DNA of 64,000 nt, taken from contig VWRR01000001.1 in the NCBI GenBank assembly GCA_013995675.1, positions 806,001 through 870,000 on the forward strand, written 5' to 3'. The stretch comes from Cyanidiococcus yangmingshanensis. Taxonomy: Eukaryota > Rhodophyta > Bangiophyceae > Cyanidiales > Cyanidiaceae. This document shows positions 30,105 through 41,300 of this stretch, piece by piece. The notes beneath the pieces were generated by a model. That model made no database searches and was not told where the DNA came from. It worked only from the letters and a program-made list of their open reading frames with translations. A program made the position numbers and the translations under genes. Position 1 is the stretch's first letter. Each line of letters begins with the position of its first letter.

Positions 30105-31028
30105 ATGAGCCGCGGTTCCGCTACGGTTTTCATAGGAAACATTCCTTACGGAGTGACGGAAGATGTGCTTCTGGAGCGCATGCAAGAGGTGGGGCCAGTG
30201 GTGAGTCTGCGCATCCTTTATGACAAAGAGACCGGAAAACCCAAAGGATATGGCTTTTGTGAATATCGCGACCCAGAGACTGCTGAGAGCGCTGTTCGGA
30301 ACCTGAACGAGCGCATCGAGTTTGGCGGACGCACGTTACGCATCGCACCGAGCACTCAGACTCGAGGCCATTCAGGTTCTGGGTCCTTAGGTCCCGCGGC
30401 GGGCGTCGAGAGCGGCCTGTCTGGACCCATGGCTGGGGTACCTGCGTCCGGCTCGGGTGCACCTGGTGCTGCTGGCACCTACTTTGGACGCGGCGCCTAC
30501 GATGGCATGGGAGACACCCCAGCAGCGTTTCCATCTGGCCCGATCGCTGCCGCAGCCCAGGTCGTGCAACCTTTTCTGCTTCCGAGCGGTCAGGCTTCGC
30601 TCCAGGGCCTTCGCCTCCAGCAGATCTTTGACGTGCTTGCCGAGCTGAAAGCGCTTGCCCAGCAGAACCCCGATGAGGTGCGATCTATGCTGGCCGCTCA
30701 TCCGCCCATTGCCCACGCCATTCTGCAGGCTCAAGTCTTGTTGGGCATGGTGAGCGCTCAGCAAGCTCAGCAGCACCTACAGAGTATCGCGGCGTCGTTA
30801 ACACCGTCGATGCCTGCTCCTGGAATCGCAAGCGTGCCTCGACAAGCAGCCATGCCGACAGCCACAGCGCCTGCTCCGAGTGGTTTCCCTGCGAGTCAAA
30901 CGGGATCGAATGAGGAAGCGCTTCTCAGGCAGTTGATGTCGTTGACACCAGCGCAGATTCAAGCACTACCGCCGGACCAACGACAGCAAGTGCTCGCGCT
31001 TCGTCAGCAGATGGCTGGCCGTCGCTGA
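30105..31028 (+). CDS. CSTF2: Cleavage stimulation factor subunit 2 (CstF-64/Rna15-like)
   Basis: mRNA 3'-end processing factor that binds the GU-rich element downstream of the poly(A) site. It is 307 residues from ATG 30105. One N-terminal RRM is present (about 6-85), with RNP2 VFIGNIPYGV and RNP1 KGYGFCEY. A Gly/Pro/Ala-rich linker follows, then the hinge (LRLQQIFDVLAELKALAQQNPDEVRSMLAAHPPIAHAILQAQVLLGMV) that binds CstF-77/symplekin. The C-terminal three-helix domain EEALLRQLMSLTPAQIQALPPDQRQQVLALRQQ completes the family layout. The protein is compact compared with animal CstF-64 (about 570) because the linker is short. The frame is unbroken. Confidence 0.95.
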   Translation: MSRGSATVFIGNIPYGVTEDVLLERMQEVGPVVSLRILYDKETGKPKGYGFCEYRDPETAESAVRNLNERIEFGGRTLRIAPSTQTRGHSGSGSLGPAAGVESGLSGPMAGVPASGSGAPGAAGTYFGRGAYDGMGDTPAAFPSGPIAAAAQVVQPFLLPSGQASLQGLRLQQIFDVLAELKALAQQNPDEVRSMLAAHPPIAHAILQAQVLLGMVSAQQAQQHLQSIAASLTPSMPAPGIASVPRQAAMPTATAPAPSGFPASQTGSNEEALLRQLMSLTPAQIQALPPDQRQQVLALRQQMAGRR

Positions 31029-31843
31029 AGAGGACCCTTCCGCTGCCTCGCGACTTTCGAGTCGAACCAGAGCCGATCTAGCACAACGGCTGTGGTGTTG
31101 CAGGCAGCATGACCGTGTCGTACTGATATGCGTGTCGCTTGGTTTGTACTCTGCTCTCGGACGCAGATGGGTTCGGCGTCTTGTTCGTCCTCAGAGACAT
31201 TCGCCCATCTTTGTATTCGATTGCCTGTCGTGGGAAGCGGTGATGGACTCGTGTGCAGCCCACGCTGTACGCGAACTCGAAATCCAAGGCGTCTTCTGAG
31301 GCGACTCTACTAACCGAGCCGTTTACATCGGTATGCTCTAGGGCAGCAGCAGCAGCCGCATCGCATCGCTCGCTGCATCTGCCTTTCATGTCATGGGTGC
31401 AATGGCCATGGAAGCCTCTTCAAATCATCGACGTTGAAACCGATGGATGATCCTGTTCTCGGTGAAGCAAACCATTCATCCACTTGTCGGAAACTCGTGC
31501 AGAAACATGCGCAACGAGCCTCGGTGCGCTCATTCGTGACTCGGTTGTTGCGGCCTGCTCGTCTTCACAAATGAGAGCGTGGATGGGGCGTCAGCTGAGA
31601 CGTTGTTGCACCCCCGAGGACAAGTGCCAAACTCCTGTTGGGATCTGGGTCGAGAATTTCAGCGTCCATGGTGCGATGGTGCGCGTGAACCTGGCTCGAC
31701 CACAGCATCCTCGGTCTGAGCGAGGATGACGATGCTTCGTAAACCGGCGCAGTATTCGAATCGAGCACGGTCTCGTCCAACTGGTGTTGCATAAAACCAT
31801 TGCACGTCACGATATCAGAGGTGGTATGAGTTGCGACAAACGC
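31029..31843. other. Convergent spacer CstF-64 / TRM6
   Basis: No gene recognised. It lies between two converging genes. Confidence 0.4.
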
Positions 31844-34001
31844 TCATGAGGCTGCAACCACGGTCACAAGAAGCGTTCTCTGGCACAAACCATTCCACCA
31901 TACACTTTCGCAAAAAGCCGCGGTCAAGCACGATAAAAGGGGCGCGAGATCGAACACAGTCGCCAAAAAGGCCACCATGCCAACCAGCATACACTCGTAG
32001 GTGCGGCATCTAAACAACGGTTCTGAGTACGTTCCGCCTCCGCCAAGGCGCCAAGCCAAGCAGTGGCTCCATTGCATCAGATCATTCCTGCCACGCTCAA
32101 AACTGTACTCGAAATCCTGACAAAACAAAACCGCTTCGGCGGTGTATGCGACATCCACGGATGCTGTTCGTTCCGCAACAAACTGGTGCCCATAGGTGGT
32201 GATTTCTGTCAGACGCACGTGAGCCACTTGCTGCAGGACATTCGTTGCAGCATGACCAGGATTGTGCTCCTCAATGACGCTTTGATCTGGCTGCGGATCG
32301 CTTTCGAGGTCAGCAGAGCCACCGACTTGAGTCACGGGGTCATCGATCGCTCCTCGTTTTCCGTCTGCGCTCCCGACAGAGATCGTTGTGCACTCCACAG
32401 TCGGGTCGGTGTATTCACCGCTGATGGGTGGGTACACTCCGCGGCTACCTTCGGATGCACACATCAGCGCGTGAACTTGTGCCAGCGGTTGCAACCACGG
32501 ACTCCAAACCACGAACGGATGTCCAGGGTTCAACAACGGCAGCAGCAAACTCAGCACTTGAATCAGATTGCCCTGACCAGGAATCTGATCCTTGAATGCG
32601 ATGATGAGTGCTTCATTCCCCTGATCGGCATTCTCAAGCCAGGAACGGATGATGCTTGGCGATGTCGGCATTCGGCTCTCGTGCACAGACGCTCCACAAG
32701 TCGTACGTGATCGCGAGGTTTCTTCTTCTGGATCAGTACGATCAGGCACTGGCGGTTTCCTTCCCGAAGCTGCTCCGTCATTGTGTCGTCGCGGCGTTTT
32801 GGACCTCACCCGATGTCTGATTCCGTCTCGTTCCAAGGCTTGGCACCGATCGAGAGGCAGCGGTACTCGTTGTGTGTCGTCCTCAGGCCGATAATGGTCG
32901 CCAGTACCCACTCGACTGCTGATTCGGCATGCTCACCAGACACTCCAGAGGCACGAGACGCACCGGGGGAAGACCCGACGTCTCCGAGGATCGCCCATCG
33001 CTGCCGCTGCGAATGGGGTTACTGGTCGTCACTTCGACAGCGGAGATTTCACCCTTTGTGTCTGTTCCTTTTGGTTTTCGTTTTCGTCCTGAACCCAGCA
33101 TGGCCATCGCGGGTCCAATACCACTCGTGTGCATAGCGCCGGCCACGAACAGCAGAATCCCTTCATCATTACTCGGGACTCGTCCTGGAAAGCACATCCG
33201 ATGAGCGCATGCTGCAGTCACGAGGCCCATGCGGTCAGAGCGCTCCTCCAGGATGAGCACTCGTTTCGATCCGGCCCAGATAGCAGCCTGGTGCAAGACA
33301 AATCCGAGTGCTTCAGGATGCATCCACAGTGACTTGCCTTCCATTTTGTGATGCAACGTCTCTGTCAGTGTACATATCGTAGGACGAACCAGTCTCATTG
33401 AAAATACATGACGGCTGGTTTTGCGTTCGAGGTATTTGGACTGGGCAAACGTCGTGCGTTTTCGAAACGTCTTCGAGGCCTCGGCCAACTGAGACACATA
33501 CTGTTGTGGTTGATCACGAAACCGCTCCCGGTATGCTGCTAACTCGGCATCCGATAGCGTCTGATTCATTCGATCATCTCCAATGTCAGGAGTGTTCTTG
33601 AAACCACCATAAGCTGCGTCGACTCGAATCGACGGACTATCGTCCATTGCGGTGGCAGCATTCTCCGAGTCGGTACGAACGGCCAGTACGAAGCGATTGT
33701 CGTCAACCTCGGTTGTCGTCTCTGGGGCGCTCTCCGAACTGTCGGCGTGTGCGAGACGGACTCCCCAGGGCAAACCGATGACTACACTCGGGTGGACGTA
33801 ACGTGGACCGATTCTGATCAGGGTCTCCTGAGCAGCTCTGTGCACAACGCCCGTCGAGTCCGAGCAGTTCTCTTGGAGGCTCTTTACCTGCAGAATTTTG
33901 CGATGTTTCTCATACCGACCCTCACCGTACTGAAGGATCACATAGTCGCCGTCTCGAACACGGTGACGAGTGTCGAGTCGAGGCCCAGTCTCTGGGTCCA
34001 T
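31844..34001 (-). CDS. TRM6: tRNA (adenine-58-N1) methyltransferase non-catalytic subunit TRM6 (interrupted frame)
   Basis: RNA-binding partner of TRM61 in the nuclear enzyme that makes m1A58 in tRNA. From ATG 34001 the N-terminal part carries RDGDYVILQYGEGRYEKHRK, then the family core NQTLSDAELAAYRERF, QLAEASKTFRKRTTFAQSKYLERKTSRHVFSMRLVRPT and LTAACAHRMCFPG-like Rossmann remnants. The C-terminal part in another frame has NEALIIAFKDQIPGQ, LLPLLNPGHPFVVWSPWLQPLAQ and VRLTEITTYGHQFVAERT, matching the C-terminal half of Gcd10/TRM6. The catalytic SAM motif is degenerate, as expected. At least two frame changes lie between about 32,930 and 32,780. The segment between them is ambiguous and the exact C-terminus is uncertain. 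Confidence 0.82.
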
Positions 34002-35405
34002 ACGCGACGGAAACGTTCTCGGCAACGAGTCGTCTCTGCAAAGCGAAACTTGAATCGTCCTTGATGCCTGCAATGGAGCAATACTATTCAAAACTGCAGG
34101 TACCGATCAGGCGAAGAATAAACGCAACACGCCGACAACCTTTCCATGGGTAACCATGGTTGCTCCGCCCCTGTTCCCGAAACGCCATATTCGTTCCAGC
34201 CGAAAGGGCCGACGGCGTTCGTACCCAGTTTCCCCGTCACTGGTGTACCAAGGTGCTCGCCTGGTTGTATTCGGGCGTAAGAACACGCAGTCTGCTGCCG
34301 GGCTCGCTCGAGCCATTTGCGACATCATTCGGTTGACAGGACCGTAACGTCATGCGTCACGAGTCTGCAAACGTAAACGTCGGTCGAGGAGCTAGATGGA
34401 TACGTACCACTGACTGGTGATGTCGTGTGCTGCCTCCAAGTTAGGAACGGTGTGGCTCGCTGCGAATACGTATGAGACGAGGTGCAAGTTCGTAGTCAAC
34501 TGTATTTAGCTTGCGTTTCAGAAAAGACCGAACGAAGCAACAACTCAAGCCCTCAGGAGCGACGGCTTTTGCAGCCAACGAACAACGAGAGCGATCGAAG
34601 CGAGGGTGCATCAAGGTGCTTTGATGACGCTCGCACCTACCGGATCGTAGACCTTATTTGAAACCTTTATGTCGCTACACAGTCAGCGCGCACGAGGCTC
34701 GCAAAAAGCATGAGCGCTGCACTTGGGACTAGGCTTCGCGGTGAAGAAACCAGCGTCGAACACAAAGCTGCACGAACGCTGGCTCCCTACCTTCGAGCCG
34801 GACATGGTTGATAAACACACGATGGACGCAAACTGAATGACCCTCATTCAATACACAGACCTAGGGGAATTCGTGAACTCGTATTTGGTTTACTATTCCT
34901 GGGTTGGATGGATCCGAGGAGGGCGAGCGAACCAATAACACAGGACGCTCACCTGCTGCGCCGGAAACCGAGTCGACTCATCCCCCTTTGGCCTCATTCG
35001 TCAACATGACTGAGTCGATACGCATGGTCAGGAGCATTTTATCGTCACTCGCCAGAGCAGGAAACGAGTCGATGGAATCCACGACTCTCGACAAGATCGC
35101 TCAGCAACGCTCCCGTTCATGTCGTACACCAAAAACGACAGGTCTGGTACATATCGTCGCATTGGAGAAACGCATCAAGATCATCAGGAAAATCGACGCC
35201 ATTTCCTACCTCGAAATGTGGTGTGGATGTTGGCGACGCCAAGGACTTGATGTATTGGTCATCGAATACGCCGCAAACGAGCGGCCTTAGGTGTTGGGGG
35301 TTTGCCCAGCCAATGAGAACGAAGCAGATAGTATTCGCCGGAACCAGATGCCTCTATACATAGCTCGGTACTGGTGAGCGTAGTAAAATGCGACGTGGTT
35401 GGTTA
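34002..35405. other. Spacer between TRM6 and SWEET
   Basis: No confident gene in 1.4 kb. A plus-strand 63-codon frame at 34156-34347 (ATG in a good accATGG context) is strongly basic and unassigned. A second plus-strand frame near 34904-35290 lacks an ATG at its start. Neither resembles a known family. Confidence 0.4.
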
Positions 35406-36938
35406 TCAGGCAGCAGCAGCAGCAGCAGCAGTAGTCACTGGTGGGTTGAGCGATCCCTCAGCGATGACCAGCGTTAACGAACCGTCACTCGCTCGTGAGG
35501 ATTCGAGTACTGGCGGCTCATTTTGAGCGACATTGAGTACTTGCGCAGGTGTGGTTGCAAAAACCGGCTCAAGTTCTGGTGGTGCGACGATTCTTTTTGG
35601 TGGAGCTCGTTTGCGACTATAAATTGCCAATAGAAGGAGCTGGATTGCACCTAGCGACGCTCCGAGAATATTCAAGACGTAGATAAATGGCTCCCTTTTG
35701 GCAAAGCCGTAAGCCGTCCACAAGGTTCCGTTAATCAGAGACATCAGCGCCAAGTTCCGATCAATGATGGATGCATCACGAGTTTGAAAAATGGTCCGAA
35801 TCAGAAAGAGCGGTGAACTGTACATAAATCCGAGCAGGATGTTGGCGACGAGGCCGGCGACCAGCACACGAGCATTCTGATTGTGCCAGATCCCATTGCT
35901 TGCCAAGGGTATGTAAACGAAAAATCCCGACACGACAAGAACGATTGCGACAACGAAAAGTATGGCCTCGAACAGCCTCCGAGTGGACATACCTGTCATC
36001 CATGAGCGCCGACGCCGCGGTACCGGTATCGCTTTTGGTAGTAGCGACTCGGTGGTGTCTGAGCGTACCAAGCCAGTGCTGTGCACCCCATGGAAAGCCG
36101 GCTGTTCTGCATCCACTGAGCCATGATTGTTCAAGACAGGCGCGTCTGTGGAACCGTTTCCGATGACGCCGGTAAATGTTCCATTTGCGTTTCTTCGATT
36201 GAATAGACAGGATTCTTTGGTAGGTCGAGTCCACCATCGCCAGTTGCGTGATTGCGGCTGCACCACGACAGGTGGTATCTCCGGTAGCGGGTGCTCCCCG
36301 GAATTCACTTGTCGCGCTCGCCATTCATCCAGCCGCAGCGCTGCGTACGCCACGGCAACGTAGAACAGACAGAGGACCATCCCAGGTGCATTGGACCAGA
36401 ATACAAAATAATCACTCTCCACAAAACCGTACGAGATCCAAGCAATCGCATTACCGAGCATGAGCGGATATGGCAGCGGGTTCACCACGCCAAGCACCTT
36501 GTCCTCCGTGGGCATCTCGGCTGAACTTGACTTGTTATCGGCTAGGGAACGCGCATCACCCACGATGATCGGTATGGCGACACGATCGACCTCGCTGCGA
36601 GTGCTATCCGAGGCTGCCTCTGAACCGTCGGCTCTGTCGCGCGGAGCGTTGACGCTATCGCCTGTACCCAGCGCCCCTATGTCCCGAACGCCTATCACGG
36701 TATTATGCTCCTCGGTCTCTGCCAACTGTGGTACAGGTGTCGACACACTCACTAGTGACGACTCGAAGCTCGTCTGCACTGTAACACTACGTCTGGAACG
36801 CATAACACCGACGAGTCGCCGACGCACAGCGAGCACGCGTGGTAGCGGCGAAATGAAGAGCAGGAACGAAACCACGGTGCCTAGACTGGGCACGACATAG
36901 TCCAAAATGATGAACGCTGCTCCTGAAAGTGGCGCCAT
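35406..36938 (-). CDS. SWEET-type sugar transporter with long loops
   Basis: A 510-residue membrane protein of the MtN3/saliva (SWEET) family, which moves sugars down their gradient. The second three-helix repeat is classic: LVANILLGFMYSSPLFLIRTIFQTRDASII, LALMSLINGTLWTAYGF and FIYVLNILGASLGAIQLLLL. The first repeat is split. Helix 1 is at about 10-37, then a polar insert of roughly 100 residues, then NPLPYPLMLGNAIAWISYGF and the third helix (about 150-205). A second polar loop of about 115 residues separates the repeats. The end is a run of eight Ala encoded by gcn repeats. Typical SWEETs are 220-300 residues, so the extra length is all loop. The frame is unbroken. ATG at 36938 is the first in frame. 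Confidence 0.9.
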   Translation of the reverse strand: MAPLSGAAFIILDYVVPSLGTVVSFLLFISPLPRVLAVRRRLVGVMRSRRSVTVQTSFESSLVSVSTPVPQLAETEEHNTVIGVRDIGALGTGDSVNAPRDRADGSEAASDSTRSEVDRVAIPIIVGDARSLADNKSSSAEMPTEDKVLGVVNPLPYPLMLGNAIAWISYGFVESDYFVFWSNAPGMVLCLFYVAVAYAALRLDEWRARQVNSGEHPLPEIPPVVVQPQSRNWRWWTRPTKESCLFNRRNANGTFTGVIGNGSTDAPVLNNHGSVDAEQPAFHGVHSTGLVRSDTTESLLPKAIPVPRRRRSWMTGMSTRRLFEAILFVVAIVLVVSGFFVYIPLASNGIWHNQNARVLVAGLVANILLGFMYSSPLFLIRTIFQTRDASIIDRNLALMSLINGTLWTAYGFAKREPFIYVLNILGASLGAIQLLLLAIYSRKRAPPKRIVAPPELEPVFATTPAQVLNVAQNEPPVLESSRASDGSLTLVIAEGSLNPPVTTAAAAAAA

Positions 36939-37423
36939 GTCCCAACCAGGGTCAAACGTAGTGACCAGCGGCCGGAAACTGTCGCAGCACGGGTCACAGT
37001 CTACAACGACCGTGACACCAACGCCAGCGACCAAGTCCGGCGCTGGCTCGCCTCAAAGCCAGCACCAGTCAACGATGAAATAAACCTCCTCAACCAAAAC
37101 GTTTCCAACGCCGAGAAGTTTGCCACACCAGCAGTTTCCCCTTTCCCTAACGCTCTCGTTCGTTCGTTTGTTTGTTCGTTCGTTCGTTCGGTATCGCTAC
37201 CCGAGGCGGCAGGCCCATGGACCGCAGCGGCCTGCGATCATCGTTCCACCCATAGAAACATTTCTGTATATTTAGGTACATTTATAACTAGGGATGCAGG
37301 TGATTGCGCGCGCCTCTTTTGAAACCCATCCGCTGAACGGATCGCTGCCGCTTTTTATGTATCGTTCGAGCACGACACTGAACGAAAAGCGCTTGTGTTC
37401 GTGTCTCCAAAAGACTTGGGACC
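36939..37423. promoter_or_regulatory. Divergent promoter region of SWEET and DnaJ-type zinc-finger genes
   Basis: A 485-bp spacer between outward-facing starts. It contains a TTCG/TTTG microsatellite (37155-37190) and an AT-rich stretch near 37262-37292 just before the plus-strand gene. Confidence 0.5.
37155..37190. repeat. TCGT/TTGT microsatellite
   Basis: Nine tandem 4-base units, tcgt with two tttg variants in the middle. Confidence 0.9.
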
Positions 37424-37822
37424 ATGTTCGTCGTCATCCCTCTATCGGGATATGTGCTGGCCGCGGCAATAGAACGCACGGATGCTGGAGCTGGTGATAG
37501 CCGCCGGAACGCGGAGGCGTGGGCGCTTCCCGGCCAACTCCTTCGCCAACGACGCACCTTGGAAGTGAGCTGGGCGTACCAGAACCGCGAGCGAGGTGCG
37601 CAGCCAGTCGCTTGTCGTCACTGTCAGGGAAGTGGAGTGGTCGCATGTCCATTCTGTCACGGGACGGGTGTGCTGGCCCTCGGTGACCGGCTGGCGTGTT
37701 CGGTCACGGCTCGGAACTGTGACTGTTATGCGTGTCGTGCACGAGGCACGCAGCGCTGCAGTCGTTGTGCCGGTGCTGGGTTTGTAGCAGCTTGGCTGGC
37801 ATCTCTCGATGGAACGCAGTGA
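37424..37822 (+). CDS. DnaJ-type zinc-finger (CxxCxGxG) protein, BSD2-like
   Basis: A 132-residue protein whose second half is a DnaJ central-domain zinc finger without a J domain: CRHCQGSGVVACPFCHGTGV, then CDCYACRARGTQRCSRCAGAGF. Four CxxC pairs would bind two zinc ions. Proteins of this type in plastids include BSD2 (Rubisco assembly) and PSA2/LQY1 (photosystem assembly). The N-terminal 55 residues could be a short targeting segment. A plastid chaperone role is inferred; the exact member is not resolved. ATG 37424. Confidence 0.75.
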   Translation: MFVVIPLSGYVLAAAIERTDAGAGDSRRNAEAWALPGQLLRQRRTLEVSWAYQNRERGAQPVACRHCQGSGVVACPFCHGTGVLALGDRLACSVTARNCDCYACRARGTQRCSRCAGAGFVAAWLASLDGTQ

Positions 37823-38373
37823 ATTCGAGCTCGTTTGTAAGTCTGTTGGGATGATCGTCTGAGCGACTGCAACATTTGTTGTGCTTTGAAAGCGTTCGCG
37901 TTAGATGGAACTAGGCGATCACGGTTTCTGACGGATCCCTGTTGGGAACGCGAGGGCGTTCTCGACGAGGGGTGTTTCTCGAAAGGCCAGTTTTGGTGAA
38001 CGCGCAAGCTGTGAAAATGATCTCTTTGTGGCTCGCGGCCTCGCCTGTTGACATGTGAGCGATCGGTCCCGGAGGGCCCGCGGCATCCAGGGGACGCGAC
38101 GATGGTATTGCACCCCGTATCTGTGGTCGCAATATCGAAACGGACATTCCTGGCGTAGCGATCATGCAACGTTGGTTTCCCGTAACGAAATGCATTCTTG
38201 CGAAATAGATCTCATCGTTCGAAGGGTATTTGGGTCGTAGCGCTGCGGTTCGATCCATGGAGAGCGCTATCTACGTGCTCTCGTGCATGTGTCGTACCCG
38301 CGCCGATGGTGTTCTCTTGTCCGAGGCGGCCCTGCTCTATGCCGACTGGTTCTTGTTTACGACTGAAATGGGG
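37823..38373. other. Convergent spacer before clathrin heavy chain
   Basis: No gene recognised. It lies between two converging 3' ends. Confidence 0.4.
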
Positions 38374-41300
38374 TTACGTTCCAAAATAGGGACTGCGGTT
38401 CAACGATCCGCCTGATGAAGGCGGTCGTGGCGACGACGACGACGACGCCAACATCGGCGGCATCGACCCGGTAAAGAACGCACTCGGGGGTGGACTAGCA
38501 CCACCAGGACCGCCGCCCATCAACATGGGTGTGCCAGCTGTGAGGCTCCGCAGGAGCGACTCTGAGCCGCTCGCGTTTCCCGTTCGGTCCTTGCGGCCTG
38601 CGGATCGGCGATCACGCTCTGCCCGCTCCAGGGTCTCCAGTCGTGCTGCGTAATCGCGCAATGTCTGGATGTAGAACGGCATGGCGTAGTCGGTCGCGCC
38701 GGCACGCCAGGTCCACTCCAGCACCAGGTCAGGCCGCATCAGTGGGTAGCAAATGTAAAGCGTCATGGTGAATGCTTCTTTGAGGCCGTTCTCCAAAAAG
38801 TAACGGGCGAGCGATTCGGCGAGGCTCGCTGATGCCGACTCTGCTGCAATCTCGGCAGCCTCCTTGAAAGCCCGATCCCGTTTGCATAACTCTAGCGCTC
38901 GTTCATATTTCTGGTTACGGCGGAGGAGAAGCACCGCGATCTGACGCATGTGTATCAGTTCGTGTTTCTCGAGTTGTTGCGCCAGAGCCATTTGGTCAAA
39001 GTTCGGGTACCGCTCAACAGAGGCGAGGAGCGCGTCCCCATCCTGTTCGCGTATGAGGACCTCGTTCAGGGCTTCGTTCACCTCCGCCAGGTTTTTGTCT
39101 TGAACGCGCAACATGTACGGCTTGAGGAGCGGAATGTGTCCCAGCGGACTGTGCTTGTCGAGACCATGTTGGCGGGCCATGGAGAGCACGCGCCCAGGAT
39201 CGAGACGCGATTGCAGGACGCCCAGCAGCTCAATGAGCAAGTCGGGGTGCTCGTCCATGTAGAAGGAGACCGCGCGGTAGAGGACCTCAGCGCCGGTGAC
39301 CGCTGCCAAGCACTCCTCGAGGCCTTTGTGCGTCCACGCTAGCGGGGCATGTTCCATCATCAGCATCGCTGCAGCATCGTATTCTTCGTAGCGCATATGG
39401 GCAAAGCAGAGCTCGTTCCAGAGGTGTCCGCTCTCGAGGGCTCGAATGACCTTGGCCAAATTGCAACGTGACCAGTACACCAGAAGATGTTCCATGATCT
39501 TCTCTTCTGCGTACTTACTGTAAAGTACTGCAAGCTCGGTGAACATGCCATTGTGAGCCTTGTCCAACCCAAGTCCGTTCTCCAGTACCGCAATTATCTG
39601 CGTGAAATAGCCTCGAGTCTCGTACACTCGAATGACTTCATCGAGCTCTTCGGGAACCACAACAAGGTGCAGCGCGCAGAGCTCCGCAATGCGAAACTCT
39701 TGCGCCTCCACACATGCGTAGCATACACTCTTCCAGGTGCGCAGACGATCAGCCTTGCGAGCAGCCTCGAAAGCAGCGGAAAATTCGCGCAAGTAGACCA
39801 AACACTCGGCGAGTCGCGCATAATTGTTCGCTGCCATGAAGAGCAGGCGCGCGGCCTCGTACTTGCCTTCGCTGAAGAGTCGATCACCCACTGCGTCCAG
39901 ATCGGCTGCCTGCGGCGCCGAAAGAAACTCTTCCAGCTGAGAGAGGCGCGGCGGGTCACAGCAGGCGAGCGCGTAGACCAGCTCGCTGTCGATGAGCTCC
40001 TCGTCGGTGTCGAGGTGTTTGCTGCGCACGAACTGCAGGTAGGTCACCATGTCGGCGTAGGCGCCAGCACTCCGGCATGCCTGAATGACGACTCGATAGC
40101 GATTGCTAATGCCGGCGCGCATGTAGACTTGGATTGCTTTGGTGAGCTCCACCTGACGCAAGAGGCCATCACCGAGGCGTTCCCAGACATCCATGCGGTC
40201 GTGTTGGGCAGCATACTCATTCGCCAACACCAAGTCCTTTTTGTGATCGATTAGAACACTGATGGCTTCGACGTGCATTTCAAATTTGGAATAGATCGAG
40301 AAGGCCTCATCGAAGAGGCCATGCTCCAGGCACAACTGACCGATGGCGGCACCATCGAATGCATCCAGCCGTCGCACATAGTCTCCGGTTCGCTCTGGCG
40401 CAGACCTGATGGCGGTCAGCAGCAACAAGTTCTGAAGCGAGGTATTGTTCGCAAACGTACCACCAGCCTGTAAGACCAACTTCTCTAAAAGCTCTAGTAG
40501 CTCGCTCTGGAGACCCGCTCTCATTAGCGCTTTCACAGCGACGCTAACCTGCTCTGCGTTGCGATTCTCAGGAAGTGCGGAACCAATCACTTGCGTGAGA
40601 AGCATCTTTCGATTCGGGTTGTTCTCGTCAAGGACGCGCGACCATAGCTCCAGGTTCATCCGCTCCACGATGTAGCGAGCCTGCTCGCGCCAGAGACCAT
40701 GCTCATCGGTGACGCGAAGCACTTGCTCGTCGCATGGGCCACGCGCATACGCAATGAAGGCCAGCAGCGGATCTCGGCGCTCGCAAAACTCACCAACAGC
40801 CCGCGGGTCATAGAATTCATTCGTCTCTAGGAAATGTTCAGGATTGATGTTGGCGTCAACGTAGACCTTGGCCAGCGCGGTGTGCACTGCTCTGTCCTTG
40901 CTGCCCTCAGCCACAAGCGCTTCTAGCAGTTGAAGAAGCAGCTTCAGTTTCTGGCGTCCCTCCAGCACCCGCGTTAGTTCCTCAATCGGAACCAGTGATT
41001 TCACGCTCATCAGCAGAGATTTGATGTAGACATCGTCGACAACGGAACTATCTGAATCCAGCAGTGCAGCAACCACGGCCGGCGTGTTGTTCGGGTTGAT
41101 GCGTTGAACATAGCCCTTCACGAACTCAAGCTGGTTTTGTTTGACAAAGTAGCGCACCATATCTTCAATGTTACCGCCTCTTTCGCACACGTTAATGACC
41201 GGGCGAGGATCTTTCGGTTTGAGCTCAAACAGCATCTCCCGCACCTGTTCTGGATTGTAAACATCTGATTCGCGGGTGACGCGTTCGGCTTCGGACCATT

